Shown here piece by piece: positions 1 to 10,346 of a stretch of DNA of 64,000 bases; the stretch's first letter is position 1, and the number at the start of each line of letters is the position of its first letter. The stretch is from Halomonas alkalicola (GTDB lineage: Bacteria > Pseudomonadota > Gammaproteobacteria > Pseudomonadales > Halomonadaceae), in contig NZ_CP131913.1 in assembly GCF_030704205.1 (NCBI RefSeq), forward strand, positions 124,001 to 188,000. The letters are read 5' to 3'. A model generated the notes under the pieces. It was given only the letters and a program-made list of their open reading frames with translations, did not search any database and had not been told where the DNA came from. The position numbers and the translations under genes are program-made.

Positions 1-324
1 CAGCTCCGCCAGCATGTCCGGCACCGTCTCGAGCTTCGGCCAGTTCAGCTGCAGGTTGGTGCGGGTGGTGAAGTGGCCATAGCCGCGATCATAGTCGCGG
101 GCCAGGTCGCCGAGCTTGCGCAGCTGGTAGGAGGCCAGCATCCCGTAGGGGATGGCGATGCGCAGCATGGGGGCGTGACGCTGGACATAGAGCCCATTCT
201 GCACGCGCAGCGGAAGGAATTCCTCCTCGCTGAGGCGGCCGGCCAGATAGCGCTCCATCTGGTCGCGGAACTGGGCGACGCGTTCATTGACGAGGGTCTG
301 GTCGTGGGTGTCGTAGCGGTACAT
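1..324 (-). CDS. cysI: Sulfite reductase hemoprotein subunit, N-terminal part (cut by window edge)
   Basis: Only the first 108 codons are present; the gene runs leftward off position 1. The protein begins MYRYDTHDQTL and continues with GRLSEEEFLPLRVQNGLY and then GYGHFTTRTNLQLNWP, the conserved N-terminal half-domain of the nitrite/sulfite reductase (siroheme and 4Fe-4S) family. The enzyme reduces sulfite to sulfide in the cytoplasm for cysteine and methionine synthesis, which suits metH nearby on the same strand. The cluster-binding cysteines lie outside the window, so sulfite versus nitrite specificity rests on overall resemblance to the single-polypeptide CysI of pseudomonads and halomonads. 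Confidence 0.85.
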   Translation of the reverse strand, partial: MYRYDTHDQTLVNERVAQFRDQMERYLAGRLSEEEFLPLRVQNGLYVQRHAPMLRIAIPYGMLASYQLRKLGDLARDYDRGYGHFTTRTNLQLNWPKLETVPDMLAEL

Positions 325-385
325 TCAGCCGTTCCTGCTGCAGTGAAGGGTGGCGGAGCCTGAGGGAGCACCATACGCGCCCCGC

Positions 386-391
386 GTTATA
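386..391 (-). promoter_or_regulatory. Possible -10 box upstream of cysI
   Basis: The stretch 386-437 between cysI and the MATE gene is markedly AT-rich compared with its surroundings and contains a -10-like TATAAC on the minus strand about 62 bases before the cysI start. No convincing -35 was found at normal spacing, which would fit an activator-dependent promoter such as those controlled by CysB; that is inference. Confidence 0.3.
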
Positions 392-437
392 CTTGGAAAG
401 AATAAATGTTTATAGTTTTTATGCGAAAAGTAATTAC

Positions 438-459
438 CGGGCCGCGGCAGGGCGGCCCG
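438..459 (-). terminator. Hairpin after the MATE exporter gene
   Basis: An 8-bp perfect stem, CGGGCCGC paired with GCGGCCCG around a 6-base loop, sits directly after the stop codon of the MATE gene. On the minus strand it is followed by an AT-rich stretch containing TTTT, so it is a plausible factor-independent terminator. Confidence 0.5.
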
Positions 460-1788
460 TCACACCCTGAGGCGCTGCCAGCGTCGGCGCTGCCAGATCA
501 CCACGAACCAGGCGGAGTTGAGGCAGCGATAGCCGAGCTGCGCCCACCAGATGCCGAGCAGGCCCTGCTCGAGGCCCACGCCGATCCACCACGCCAGCGG
601 CAGGAACACCAGCCACTGCAGGCCGAGGGTGGTGGTCATCACGGTGCGATTGGCGCCGGCGCCGAGCAGCGCCTGGGCCAGCACCAGGGCGGCGGCATCC
701 AGCACGATCATCAGCGCGGTGAGCTGCAGAGGGAGCCGGCCCAGTTCGATCAGCGCCGGGTCATGCAGGAAGAGCCCCAGCACCGCCTCGGGAAACAGGG
801 CCATGGGCAGCGCCAGGGCCGCGAGGCACAGCCAGGCCAGGTGCACCACCTCCCAGCCCCAGCGATGGGCATCGCCATGGGCCTCGCGGCCCAGTGCCTG
901 GCCCACCAGGCTCATGGCGGCCATGCCGAGCCCCACCCCGGGCAGGATCAGCAGCAGCGAGAGGTTCACTAGCACGTGGCCCACGGCGACGCTGCGGGTA
1001 TCGATCTGGCCGAGGATCCAGAACAGCACCGCGTAGCCGGCGGCGAACCACAGCTGCTGGAAGGAGTGGGGGGTCGCCAGGCGCAGGGTGGTCGCGAAGG
1101 TGAAGCGCCGCGGGAGGCCGGCGAGGAAGCCGCTGCCCCTGGCATGGCGCGCGCTGAGAAGCGCCCAGATGGCCAGCCCCAGGAACAGCGACAGGCTGGT
1201 GCCGGCCCCGGCGCCGGCGGCTCCCATGGCCGGCAGGCCCAGGTAGCCGAAGATCAGCGCCAGGCTCGCCGCCACGTTGACGGCGTGCATCACGAGGATG
1301 ATGCGCAGGTAGATGCCGGTCTGCTGGATACCGTTCCAGTAGCCGCGAAAGCAGAAGATCATCGCCACGGCGTTAAGCGACACCACCCGCCAGCGGAAGT
1401 ACTCCACCGCCACGGCGTTGACCGCCGGGTCCTGGTTGATCAGCGCCAGCAGCCGCGGCGCCTGCCACAGGCAGAGCAGCGTGATGGGCAGCGATGCGAT
1501 GACCGCGATCACCAGCCCCGCATTGAGCGGCACCGCGCGCCGCTCCCAGGCCTCCTCGCCGTGGCGCCGGGCGGTCTGGGCCTGAACCCCGGAGGAGAGG
1601 CCGAACACCAGGGCGGTGATCAGGAACATGGCATAGCCGCCGATGCCGACGCCGGCCAGGGGCACCTCGCCCAGCGACCCCACCATGGCGGCGTCGATCA
1701 GGTTGATCAGGCTCTGGGAGAGCATGCCGGCGATGATCGGCAGGGCGAGGCGGAGGATCGTCTGGCGGCGAGTGGGCTCGGGCAGCAT
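460..1788 (-). CDS. MATE family multidrug/toxin efflux transporter
   Basis: Inner-membrane protein of 442 aa made almost entirely of hydrophobic segments, as expected for the 12-helix MATE fold. Near the N-terminus it has the family pattern IAGMLSQSLINLIDAAMVGSL, and GIGGYAMFLITALVFGLSSGVQ follows in the second helix. Members export cationic drugs and metabolites using a sodium or proton gradient; sodium coupling would be natural in a halophile but is not visible in the sequence. The ATG at 1788 (MLPEPTRRQT) is preferred over an upstream in-frame TTG because the family starts just before the first helix. It lies 55 bases downstream of metH on the same strand and may be cotranscribed. Confidence 0.88.
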   Translation of the reverse strand: MLPEPTRRQTILRLALPIIAGMLSQSLINLIDAAMVGSLGEVPLAGVGIGGYAMFLITALVFGLSSGVQAQTARRHGEEAWERRAVPLNAGLVIAVIASLPITLLCLWQAPRLLALINQDPAVNAVAVEYFRWRVVSLNAVAMIFCFRGYWNGIQQTGIYLRIILVMHAVNVAASLALIFGYLGLPAMGAAGAGAGTSLSLFLGLAIWALLSARHARGSGFLAGLPRRFTFATTLRLATPHSFQQLWFAAGYAVLFWILGQIDTRSVAVGHVLVNLSLLLILPGVGLGMAAMSLVGQALGREAHGDAHRWGWEVVHLAWLCLAALALPMALFPEAVLGLFLHDPALIELGRLPLQLTALMIVLDAAALVLAQALLGAGANRTVMTTTLGLQWLVFLPLAWWIGVGLEQGLLGIWWAQLGYRCLNSAWFVVIWQRRRWQRLRV

Positions 1789-1843
1789 GGGGGTCCGTCG
1801 AGTCAGGGCCCGCAAAGCGGGCCCCTGGGCGGCTGGCGACCGA

Positions 1844-5557
<3,714 letters not shown>

Positions 5558-5753
5558 GGGCAGGTCTTGTCTCCAGCGAAAGTCGCATCCAGGGGCAGGG
5601 CCGCACGGACGCCTCGGGGCGTCTTCTGCCTGCTGCAGCGCTCCGGTAGAGCCGGCGGTGTCAGTCAGGGGCGGCCAGGGATGGCGGCCCATGTTACCAA
5701 AAGGCGCGCCCAAAGGCAGGCCGTTGCGCAAAGACCCACCAATTCACTCGGGA
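5558..5753. other. Leader region of metH (divergent with nfuA)
   Basis: Most of the 299-base gap between the divergent metH and nfuA genes. It holds a perfect 6-bp hairpin GACGCC-TCGG-GGCGTC at 5608-5623 and, on the minus strand, GGAGCGCTGC about 80 bases before metH. The latter recalls the SAH riboswitch core, but the partner strands of that fold are missing (see rejected items). No ORF with coding character was found here. Confidence 0.4.
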
Positions 5754-5782
5754 TTGTCAGTTCCGGCCCGCTGTCTTACCAT
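5754..5782 (+). promoter_or_regulatory. Candidate sigma70 promoter of nfuA
   Basis: TTGTCA at 5754-5759 (five of six consensus bases), a 17-base spacer, then TACCAT at 5777-5782 (four of six). Transcription would start about 65 bases before the nfuA ATG. The spacing is ideal but the -10 is weak. Confidence 0.4.
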
Positions 5783-5856
5783 GGGAGACAGTCAATCCCC
5801 GACGCGCGGCCTGCCGAGGGAACGCACCAGGCCGCAGCCCGACCAGCGAGAACACC

Positions 5857-6447
5857 ATGAGCAACCCGATCCAGATCACCGACAGCGCCCAGGACTACCT
5901 TGCCGAGCTGCTCGAGAAGCAGAACGTCGAGGGCATCGCCGTGCGCATCTTCATCACGCAGCCCGGCACCCCCTACGCCGAGACCTGCCTGGCCTACTGC
6001 CGCCCCGGTGAGGAGGAGCCGACGGACGAGCATCTCGAGCTGCCCAAGCTCGGGGTCTACCTGGACAAGAACAGCCTGCCGTTTCTCGAGGAGGCGGTGG
6101 TCGACTTCAACAAGGATCGCATGGGCGGCCAGCTCACCATCAAGGCGCCCAACGCCAAGATGCCCAAGGTCAACGCCGACAGTCCGCTGGAGGATCGCAT
6201 CAACTACATCCTCTACAGCGAGATCAACCCCGGCCTTGCCGCCCACGGCGGCGAGATCAAGCTGATCGAGCTCACCGAGCAGCAGGTGGCGGTGCTGGCC
6301 TTCGGCGGCGGCTGCCAGGGCTGCGCCGCGGTGGACCTGACCCTCAAGGAGGGCGTCGAGAAGACCCTCATGGAGCGCATTCCGGAGCTGGCCGGCATCC
6401 GCGACGTGACCGACCATACCGACACCACCAACGCCTACTACCGCTAG
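5857..6447 (+). CDS. nfuA: Fe/S biogenesis protein NfuA
   Basis: 196 aa with the two-domain architecture of NfuA. An N-terminal degenerate A-type scaffold domain (about residues 5-100) lacks the full A-type cysteine set. A C-terminal Nfu domain carries the cluster-binding CXXC at Cys153 and Cys156 ([11 protein letters not shown]). The protein receives a 4Fe-4S cluster and delivers it to client enzymes in the cytoplasm, especially under oxidative or iron stress. Possible clients in this window include CysI and the class I fumarase, which is inference. The gene is monocistronic; its TAG stop is the first part of a long palindrome. Confidence 0.96.
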   Translation: MSNPIQITDSAQDYLAELLEKQNVEGIAVRIFITQPGTPYAETCLAYCRPGEEEPTDEHLELPKLGVYLDKNSLPFLEEAVVDFNKDRMGGQLTIKAPNAKMPKVNADSPLEDRINYILYSEINPGLAAHGGEIKLIELTEQQVAVLAFGGGCQGCAAVDLTLKEGVEKTLMERIPELAGIRDVTDHTDTTNAYYR

Positions 6448-6622
6448 GCTCTGCCCGAAAACTGGCTGCGCTCGACCATACGGCGTTAAAAATCAGCTCG
6501 TGCGCGAGTCCGATCAAAGTACTCATTTACACCCCGTAAACTCGCGCGCGAGCCCGGTCCGTCTTTTCGCTGATTTTTGCCTTGTCTGACCTTCGCTCGC
6601 CGACGTTTCAGGCAAAGCCTAG
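6444..6622. repeat. ~180-base imperfect palindrome beginning in the nfuA stop codon
   Basis: The two halves are inverted copies. CTAGGCT at 6444-6450 matches AGCCTAG at 6616-6622, AAAAATCAGC near 6488 matches GCTGATTTTT near 6570, a GC-rich CGCGAG block matches CTCGCG, and TTTAC/GTAAA flank the centre. Between these blocks the arms are diverged. The element contains no ORF. It resembles a dispersed, REP/MITE-like intergenic palindrome rather than a simple terminator, because a hairpin this long greatly exceeds what termination needs. No second copy was recognised in the window. Confidence 0.75.
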
Positions 6623-6629
6623 GCAGGCC

Positions 6630-6649
6630 GGGCGGGCAGGCGCCCGCCC
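6630..6649. terminator. GC-rich hairpin between nfuA and the KfrA-like gene
   Basis: Perfect 8-bp stem GGGCGGGC/GCCCGCCC with loop AGGC, immediately after the minus-strand stop codon of the KfrA-like gene. Neither side has a T run, so termination efficiency is uncertain. Confidence 0.4.
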
Positions 6650-6653
6650 TCGG

Positions 6654-7682
6654 CTATTTCTCTGAAGGCTCCGCCATGGCGGGGCCTTCGTCGTTGTCGG
6701 CCTCCTCCTCGCCGTCGGGCGTCGGCGGGGTCTGCCACAGGCAGCGGTGGAGCTGCTGCTCCAGGTCGCGCAGGCGGCGGGCCTGCTCCTCGAGCAGGCG
6801 CTTCTGCTCGTCGATGCGCGCCTGCAGCAGGGCCTGCTCGTGCTGGCGGGTGTCGGCGAGAGTCTCGGCCTGGCGGCGCGCCCAGTCGGTTTCCCGGTGC
6901 TGCTTCTCCTCCTCGGCCAGGCGCCCGCGGGCCTCCTGCAGCTGCTGCTCCAGGCGCTCCAGGCGGACCGCGATCTGCTTCTCCCGATCCGCGGCGGTCT
7001 TCTCGCCGGCCAGGCGTTCCTGGCGCGCCTCGTCCAGCAGCCCCATCAGCCGCGCTTCGGCGCTCTCGTGGCGCTGCTCCTCCCGGGCCAGGCGCTCGCG
7101 CTGCGCCGCCTCCAGGGTCTCCATGGCCTGCTGGTGCTCCCGGCCCTGCTGGGCCATCTCGCCGCGGATCCGCTCGAGCAGCCCCTCAAGCTCGGCGTGG
7201 CGGGTCTCCAGGCGGTGACCCTTCTCGATGAGCTGTTCCCGCTGCGCCTCGCTGCGGGCCAGGGCCGTGCTGCGCTCCTCCAGGCGCTGCTCGGTGCTGG
7301 CCAGGTGGGCCGCCAGGGCCGATTCCCGCTGCTCGGCGTCCTCGGCCTGGCGGCGCGCCTCGGCCACCGCCTCGTCGGCCGCCGCGATGCGACGGTCTGC
7401 CTCCTCCCGGTAGTGGGCGAGGGCCTCGTTGGCACTCTCCTGGGCCCTGTGCCACAGCGCCTCTGCCAGCTCCTGCAGGGCCGCCGGCATGCCGCGGGGC
7501 GGCGGCACGTCGCGGTTCTCGTCGCGCCGCTGGCGCCACTCGCGCAGATGATCGCTGATGGTGGTGAAGCTGCCGGTGCCCAGCACCTCGCGCACCTTCT
7601 GCACGCTGGGCGCCTCGCCCCGTGCCAGCAGGTCATCGATCGCCCGCTGCACGTCCTCGTACTGCACGCCGGTGCGCGCCAT
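6654..7682 (-). CDS. KfrA-like DNA-binding protein with long coiled coil
   Basis: 342 aa. Residues 1-110 (MARTGVQYEDVQRAIDDLL, then GEAPSVQKVREVLGTGSFTT and HLREWR) match the N-terminal helix-turn-helix domain of plasmid KfrA-type proteins. Residues ~90-320 are an almost uninterrupted Ala/Glu/Arg/Gln heptad coiled coil. KfrA of plasmid RK2 is an autorepressor that forms elongated oligomers and aids plasmid stability; here the gene is chromosomal. It is divergent from a tyrosine recombinase, sharing a 238-base AT-rich regulatory region, so it probably represses itself and perhaps the recombinase. The ATG at 7682 is preferred because the domain starts there; a longer frame opens upstream without support. 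Confidence 0.85.
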   Translation of the reverse strand: MARTGVQYEDVQRAIDDLLARGEAPSVQKVREVLGTGSFTTISDHLREWRQRRDENRDVPPPRGMPAALQELAEALWHRAQESANEALAHYREEADRRIAAADEAVAEARRQAEDAEQRESALAAHLASTEQRLEERSTALARSEAQREQLIEKGHRLETRHAELEGLLERIRGEMAQQGREHQQAMETLEAAQRERLAREEQRHESAEARLMGLLDEARQERLAGEKTAADREKQIAVRLERLEQQLQEARGRLAEEEKQHRETDWARRQAETLADTRQHEQALLQARIDEQKRLLEEQARRLRDLEQQLHRCLWQTPPTPDGEEEADNDEGPAMAEPSEK

Positions 7683-7789
7683 ATCGCCTCTCCTTGCTCT
7701 GCTCTCGCCTGTGGGCCACCTCGAGATGGGGCGCGGCCGCAAGCGCCGATGGGGCGCAGCATATCCTGTGGAGGGGTGAAAGGGAAGAT

Positions 7790-7815
7790 AATTACATAAT
7801 ACGTTATACGTAATT
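7790..7815. promoter_or_regulatory. AT-rich dyad between the divergent KfrA-like and recombinase genes
   Basis: AATTAC at 7790-7795 and GTAATT at 7810-7815 form inverted arms, extended inside by ATAA/TTAT with a 2-base bulge. On the minus strand the dyad overlaps a promoter-like pair, TTACGT and TATCTT 17 bases apart, pointing toward the KfrA-like gene. Operator-in-promoter placement is what an autorepressor would use. A recombinase binding site is the alternative. Confidence 0.5.
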
Positions 7816-7920
7816 TATGATATGAAATAGGTGATAAAAGCAAGATTACGCGGCTTATCTTGATTTTATATGCATGGAGTCGGGATACTGTGGCGCAAGG
7901 ACTAGCAGAAGGGGAAAGGG

Positions 7921-9108
7921 GTGGATCGCCAGACCCGTGACGAGACGAGCAGCGAGCTCCTGCCCGCGCCGGCAGGGGAGCTGCTTCCCGCCTTACCCGC
8001 CGGGCACAGCGCCCATATCAGTGCTCGCAGCGACGCGGAGGCGGTGGGGCTGTGGCTGGCCGAATATCGGGCCAGCCCGCAGACCCGGCGCGCCTACCGC
8101 CGCGAGGCCGAGCGGCTGCTGCTGTGGCTGGCGGAGCAGGGGCTCGCGCTCGGCGAGGTGCGGCGCGACCATCTGGATGCCTTTGAGGCCTTCCTGGCCG
8201 ACCCGCGCCCGCGGGAGCGCTGGGTCGGGCCGCCCAGGCCGCGCCACGCCGATGACTGGCGGCCCTTTCGCGGGCCACTGGCCCCCGCCAGCCGGCGCCA
8301 GTCCCTGGTGATCCTGCAGGGCATGTTTGCCTGGCTGGCCGAGGCCGGCTGGGTGGCCCACAACCCCTTCCGGCTGATGCGCGACAAGCGCCGGCGGCTC
8401 GACAACCGCCAGGGAGGCATCGAGCGCTACCTGGAGCGCCCGCTGTGGGCGTGGTTCTGGTCCTGGCTGGACCGGCCGGTGGAGGAGAGCGCTTCACCCA
8501 GGCAGCGCTACGAGTGGCAGCGTCGCCGCCTGGTGTTCGGCTTCGCCTACCTGCTGGCCCCGCGGGTCGGCGAGATGAGCGCGGCGCGCATGGGGGACTT
8601 CCATCGCCGCGAGGGTCGCTGGTGGTGGCGGGTGACGGGCAAGGGCGACAAGACGGCGACCATTCCGGTGCCGCCCGACATGGTCACGCTGCTCACGGCG
8701 TGGCGCCGCACGCTGGGGCTCGCCGCCGAACCGCTACCGGACGACGCCACGCCGGTGCTGCGCTCCCTGGACGGCCGGCGCGGCCTTGGTGACAACCGGC
8801 TTTATCGGGTTATCCGCGAGGCGTTCGGCGAGGCCGCCGAGGCGCTGGAGGCTGAGCAGGGAGAGGAGGGCAGGCCATGGGCCATGCGGCTGCGCGCCGC
8901 CACCCCCCACTGGCTGCGCCACACCGCGCTGACCCATCAGGCCCAGGCCGGGGTGGAGCTGCGGTACCTGGCCGCTACCGCACGCCATTCGCGGCTCGAC
9001 ACCACGGCGCGCTACCTCCACGCCGAGGATGAGGCCTGGCACCGCCAGCAGGCGCGCCACGGCCTGATCACCTCAATCCCCCTTGACTCCCCAGGTGGGA
9101 GCTCATAG
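7921..9108 (+). CDS. Tyrosine recombinase / site-specific integrase
   Basis: 395 aa with GTG start. An N-terminal SAM-like core-binding domain (about 35-150, ASPQTRRAYRREAERLLLWL) is followed by a catalytic domain with every expected residue: Arg215 (LLAPRVGEMS), Lys in GKGDK (241/244), His330 and Arg333 (HWLRH), His356 (ARHSRLDTTARYLH) and nucleophile Tyr365. It should therefore be active in DNA strand exchange. No tRNA or att-like repeats lie beside it, so it does not look like a classical island integrase at its attachment site. Divergent from the KfrA-like gene and followed 24 bases later by higB. Confidence 0.92.
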   Translation: MDRQTRDETSSELLPAPAGELLPALPAGHSAHISARSDAEAVGLWLAEYRASPQTRRAYRREAERLLLWLAEQGLALGEVRRDHLDAFEAFLADPRPRERWVGPPRPRHADDWRPFRGPLAPASRRQSLVILQGMFAWLAEAGWVAHNPFRLMRDKRRRLDNRQGGIERYLERPLWAWFWSWLDRPVEESASPRQRYEWQRRRLVFGFAYLLAPRVGEMSAARMGDFHRREGRWWWRVTGKGDKTATIPVPPDMVTLLTAWRRTLGLAAEPLPDDATPVLRSLDGRRGLGDNRLYRVIREAFGEAAEALEAEQGEEGRPWAMRLRAATPHWLRHTALTHQAQAGVELRYLAATARHSRLDTTARYLHAEDEAWHRQQARHGLITSIPLDSPGGSS

Positions 9109-9111
9109 GAT
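9083..9111 (+). promoter_or_regulatory. Candidate higBA promoter inside the end of the recombinase gene
   Basis: TTGACT at 9083-9088 (five of six), a 17-base spacer and TAGGAT at 9106-9111 (four of six). The -10 begins in the last codon region of the recombinase, giving the toxin-antitoxin pair its own promoter. Confidence 0.5.
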
Positions 9112-9112
9112 T

Positions 9113-9127
9113 CTCCCAAAAAGGGAG
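9113..9127 (+). promoter_or_regulatory. Small inverted repeat at the higBA start, overlapping the ribosome site
   Basis: CTCCC-AAAAA-GGGAG lies just downstream of the candidate -10 and includes the strong ribosome-binding sequence AGGGAGG of higB. It could be a HigA operator, or an RNA hairpin masking the higB ribosome site if transcription starts further upstream in the recombinase gene. Confidence 0.35.
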
Positions 9128-9132
9128 GTTGC

Positions 9133-9429
9133 GTGAGAGTCATCGCGAAGCGCACGCTGAGGGAGTTCTGGGAACAGGGGTTCGAGGATGCCAGGACGCC
9201 GCTCACCGAATGGCACAACATGATGCTGAAGGCGTCCTGGCTGACGCCGCAAGAGCTGAAAGCCGAGGTTCGCACGGCAAGCATCCTCAAGGGAGGGCGT
9301 GTCGTCTTTAACATCGGGGGCAACAAGTACCGCGTGATCGTAGCGATACGCTATGCCCAGCAGATCGCCTGGGTGCGCTTCGTGGGCACTCATGCCCAGT
9401 ACGACAAGGTTGATGCGGAGACTATCTGA
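9133..9429 (+). CDS. higB: HigB-type mRNA-cleaving toxin
   Basis: 98 aa, GTG start 5 bases after a strong AGGGAGG. The sequence (REFWEQGFEDARTPLTEWHN, later FNIGGNKYRVIVAIRYAQQ and FVGTHAQYDKV) is typical of the HigB family in the RelE superfamily, small ribosome-associated mRNA interferases. As usual for HigBA the toxin gene comes first, and its TGA overlaps the antitoxin ATG by one base. Base composition is less GC-rich than the housekeeping neighbours, suggesting acquisition. Toxicity is inferred from family membership. Confidence 0.92.
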   Translation: MRVIAKRTLREFWEQGFEDARTPLTEWHNMMLKASWLTPQELKAEVRTASILKGGRVVFNIGGNKYRVIVAIRYAQQIAWVRFVGTHAQYDKVDAETI

Positions 9430-9815
9430 TGAATATTCAGCCTATCCATGATGATGCCGATCTTGAACGCACCTTCGCCCGCATGGAGCAGCTCTGGGCC
9501 GCCGAAGATGGCACTCCGGAGGCCGATGAGCTGGAGGTGCTCTCTATCCTGATCGAGAAGTACGAGGATGAGCACTATCCTATCGCCCCCTCGGATCCCA
9601 TCGAAGCGATCAAGTTTCGTATGGAGCAGCAGGGTCTGACTCAGCGAGACCTCGAGCCCTATATCGGCTCGAGTGGCCGTGTGTCCGAGGTGCTTAATCG
9701 CAAGCGGACGCTGAGTCTCAACATGATCAGGCGCCTGCATGAGGGGCTGAAAATTCCCTACGAGAGCCTGCTGGCAGAGCCCAAAGCGGACGCACACGGC
9801 ACCCAGCCGATATAA
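9429..9815 (+). CDS. higA: HigA-type antitoxin with HTH domain
   Basis: 128 aa. The N-terminal half (LERTFARMEQLWAAEDGTPE, DELEVLSILIEKYEDEHYPI) is the extended helical region of this HigA subgroup, and residues ~65-115 (GLTQRDLEPYIGSSGRVSEV, LNRKRTLSLNMIRRLHEGL) form an XRE-type helix-turn-helix. It neutralises HigB and, by family analogy, represses the operon through a palindrome near the promoter. Its start overlaps the higB stop (TGATG), indicating coupled translation. Its last codons overlap a TATAAT that may serve sufE. Confidence 0.92.
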   Translation: MNIQPIHDDADLERTFARMEQLWAAEDGTPEADELEVLSILIEKYEDEHYPIAPSDPIEAIKFRMEQQGLTQRDLEPYIGSSGRVSEVLNRKRTLSLNMIRRLHEGLKIPYESLLAEPKADAHGTQPI

Positions 9816-9816
9816 T
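9811..9816 (+). promoter_or_regulatory. Perfect -10 hexamer before sufE
   Basis: TATAAT spans the higA stop codon, 27 bases before the sufE ATG. No good -35 is present at normal spacing, so this is a weak or activator-dependent candidate. Confidence 0.3.
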
Positions 9817-9842
9817 CGCCGCCTTTAGCACAAGGAGCCCCC

Positions 9843-10268
9843 ATGACGACCGAAGCCACCGCCGAGCAGGCGCAGCAGGCGCTGATCGAAGAGTTCGAGA
9901 TGTTCGACAACTGGATGGACCGCTACCAGTACATCATCGACATGGGTAAGGCGCTGCCAGACTTTCCCGAGGCGTGGAAAAGCGACGAGCTGAAGATCCA
10001 GGGCTGCCAGTCCAACGTCTGGATGCGCCACGAGCGCCGCGGTGACGCCATCCACTTCGACGCCATCTCCGATGCCGCCATCGTCTCCGGCCTGATCGCC
10101 GTGCTGATGCGCATCTACAGCGACCGGCCCGCCGCCGAGATCCGCGACACCAGCCCCCACTTCCTGGCGGACCTGGGCCTCGATAAGCACCTCTCGCCGA
10201 CCCGCAGCAACGGCCTGCACGCCATGCTCAAGCGCATCTACGAGGTGGCCGAGCAGGAAGCCGCCTGA
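9843..10268 (+). CDS. sufE: Cysteine desulfuration protein SufE
   Basis: 141 aa, full length for SufE/CsdE. The active cysteine is Cys55 in KIQGCQSNVW, and the helical pattern DRYQYIIDMGKALPDFP is characteristic. SufE accepts persulfide sulfur from SufS- or CsdA-type cysteine desulfurase and passes it to the cluster scaffold in the cytoplasm. Unlike E. coli, no suf operon surrounds it: it stands alone between a toxin-antitoxin pair and a fic gene, so its usual chromosomal context appears interrupted on both sides. AAGGAG lies seven bases before the ATG. CsdE is an alternative name. Confidence 0.93.
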   Translation: MTTEATAEQAQQALIEEFEMFDNWMDRYQYIIDMGKALPDFPEAWKSDELKIQGCQSNVWMRHERRGDAIHFDAISDAAIVSGLIAVLMRIYSDRPAAEIRDTSPHFLADLGLDKHLSPTRSNGLHAMLKRIYEVAEQEAA

Positions 10269-10284
10269 GCCAAGAGCCCGCTGC

Positions 10285-10346
10285 AATAATCATTTTTATA
10301 GAGCAGGGGCTAAAAATAATCGTTTTTTACGAGAGATAATCGTTTT
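10285..10346 (+). repeat. Three AT-rich direct repeats in the fic leader
   Basis: AATAATCATTTTT at 10285, AATAATCGTTTTT at 10315 and ATAATCGTTTT at 10336-10346 are three copies of a TAATCRTTTT motif spaced roughly 30 and 21 bases. The last overlaps the TTG start of fic. Regular spacing close to multiples of a helical turn suggests a transcription-factor binding array. The stretch stands out sharply from GC-rich flanks. Confidence 0.6.

Noticed and set aside
5620..5660. GGAGCGCTGC upstream of metH, resembling the core of the SAH riboswitch
   Set aside because: The partner strands needed for that fold (a CCAGGCUCGG-like strand and a GGCGCUC strand) are not found downstream, and the nearby hairpin is unrelated. 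A covariance-model search would settle it.
6654..9815. Insertion sequence or prophage
   Set aside because: No transposase, terminal inverted repeats, phage structural genes or att duplications could be found; the only mobility gene is the recombinase.
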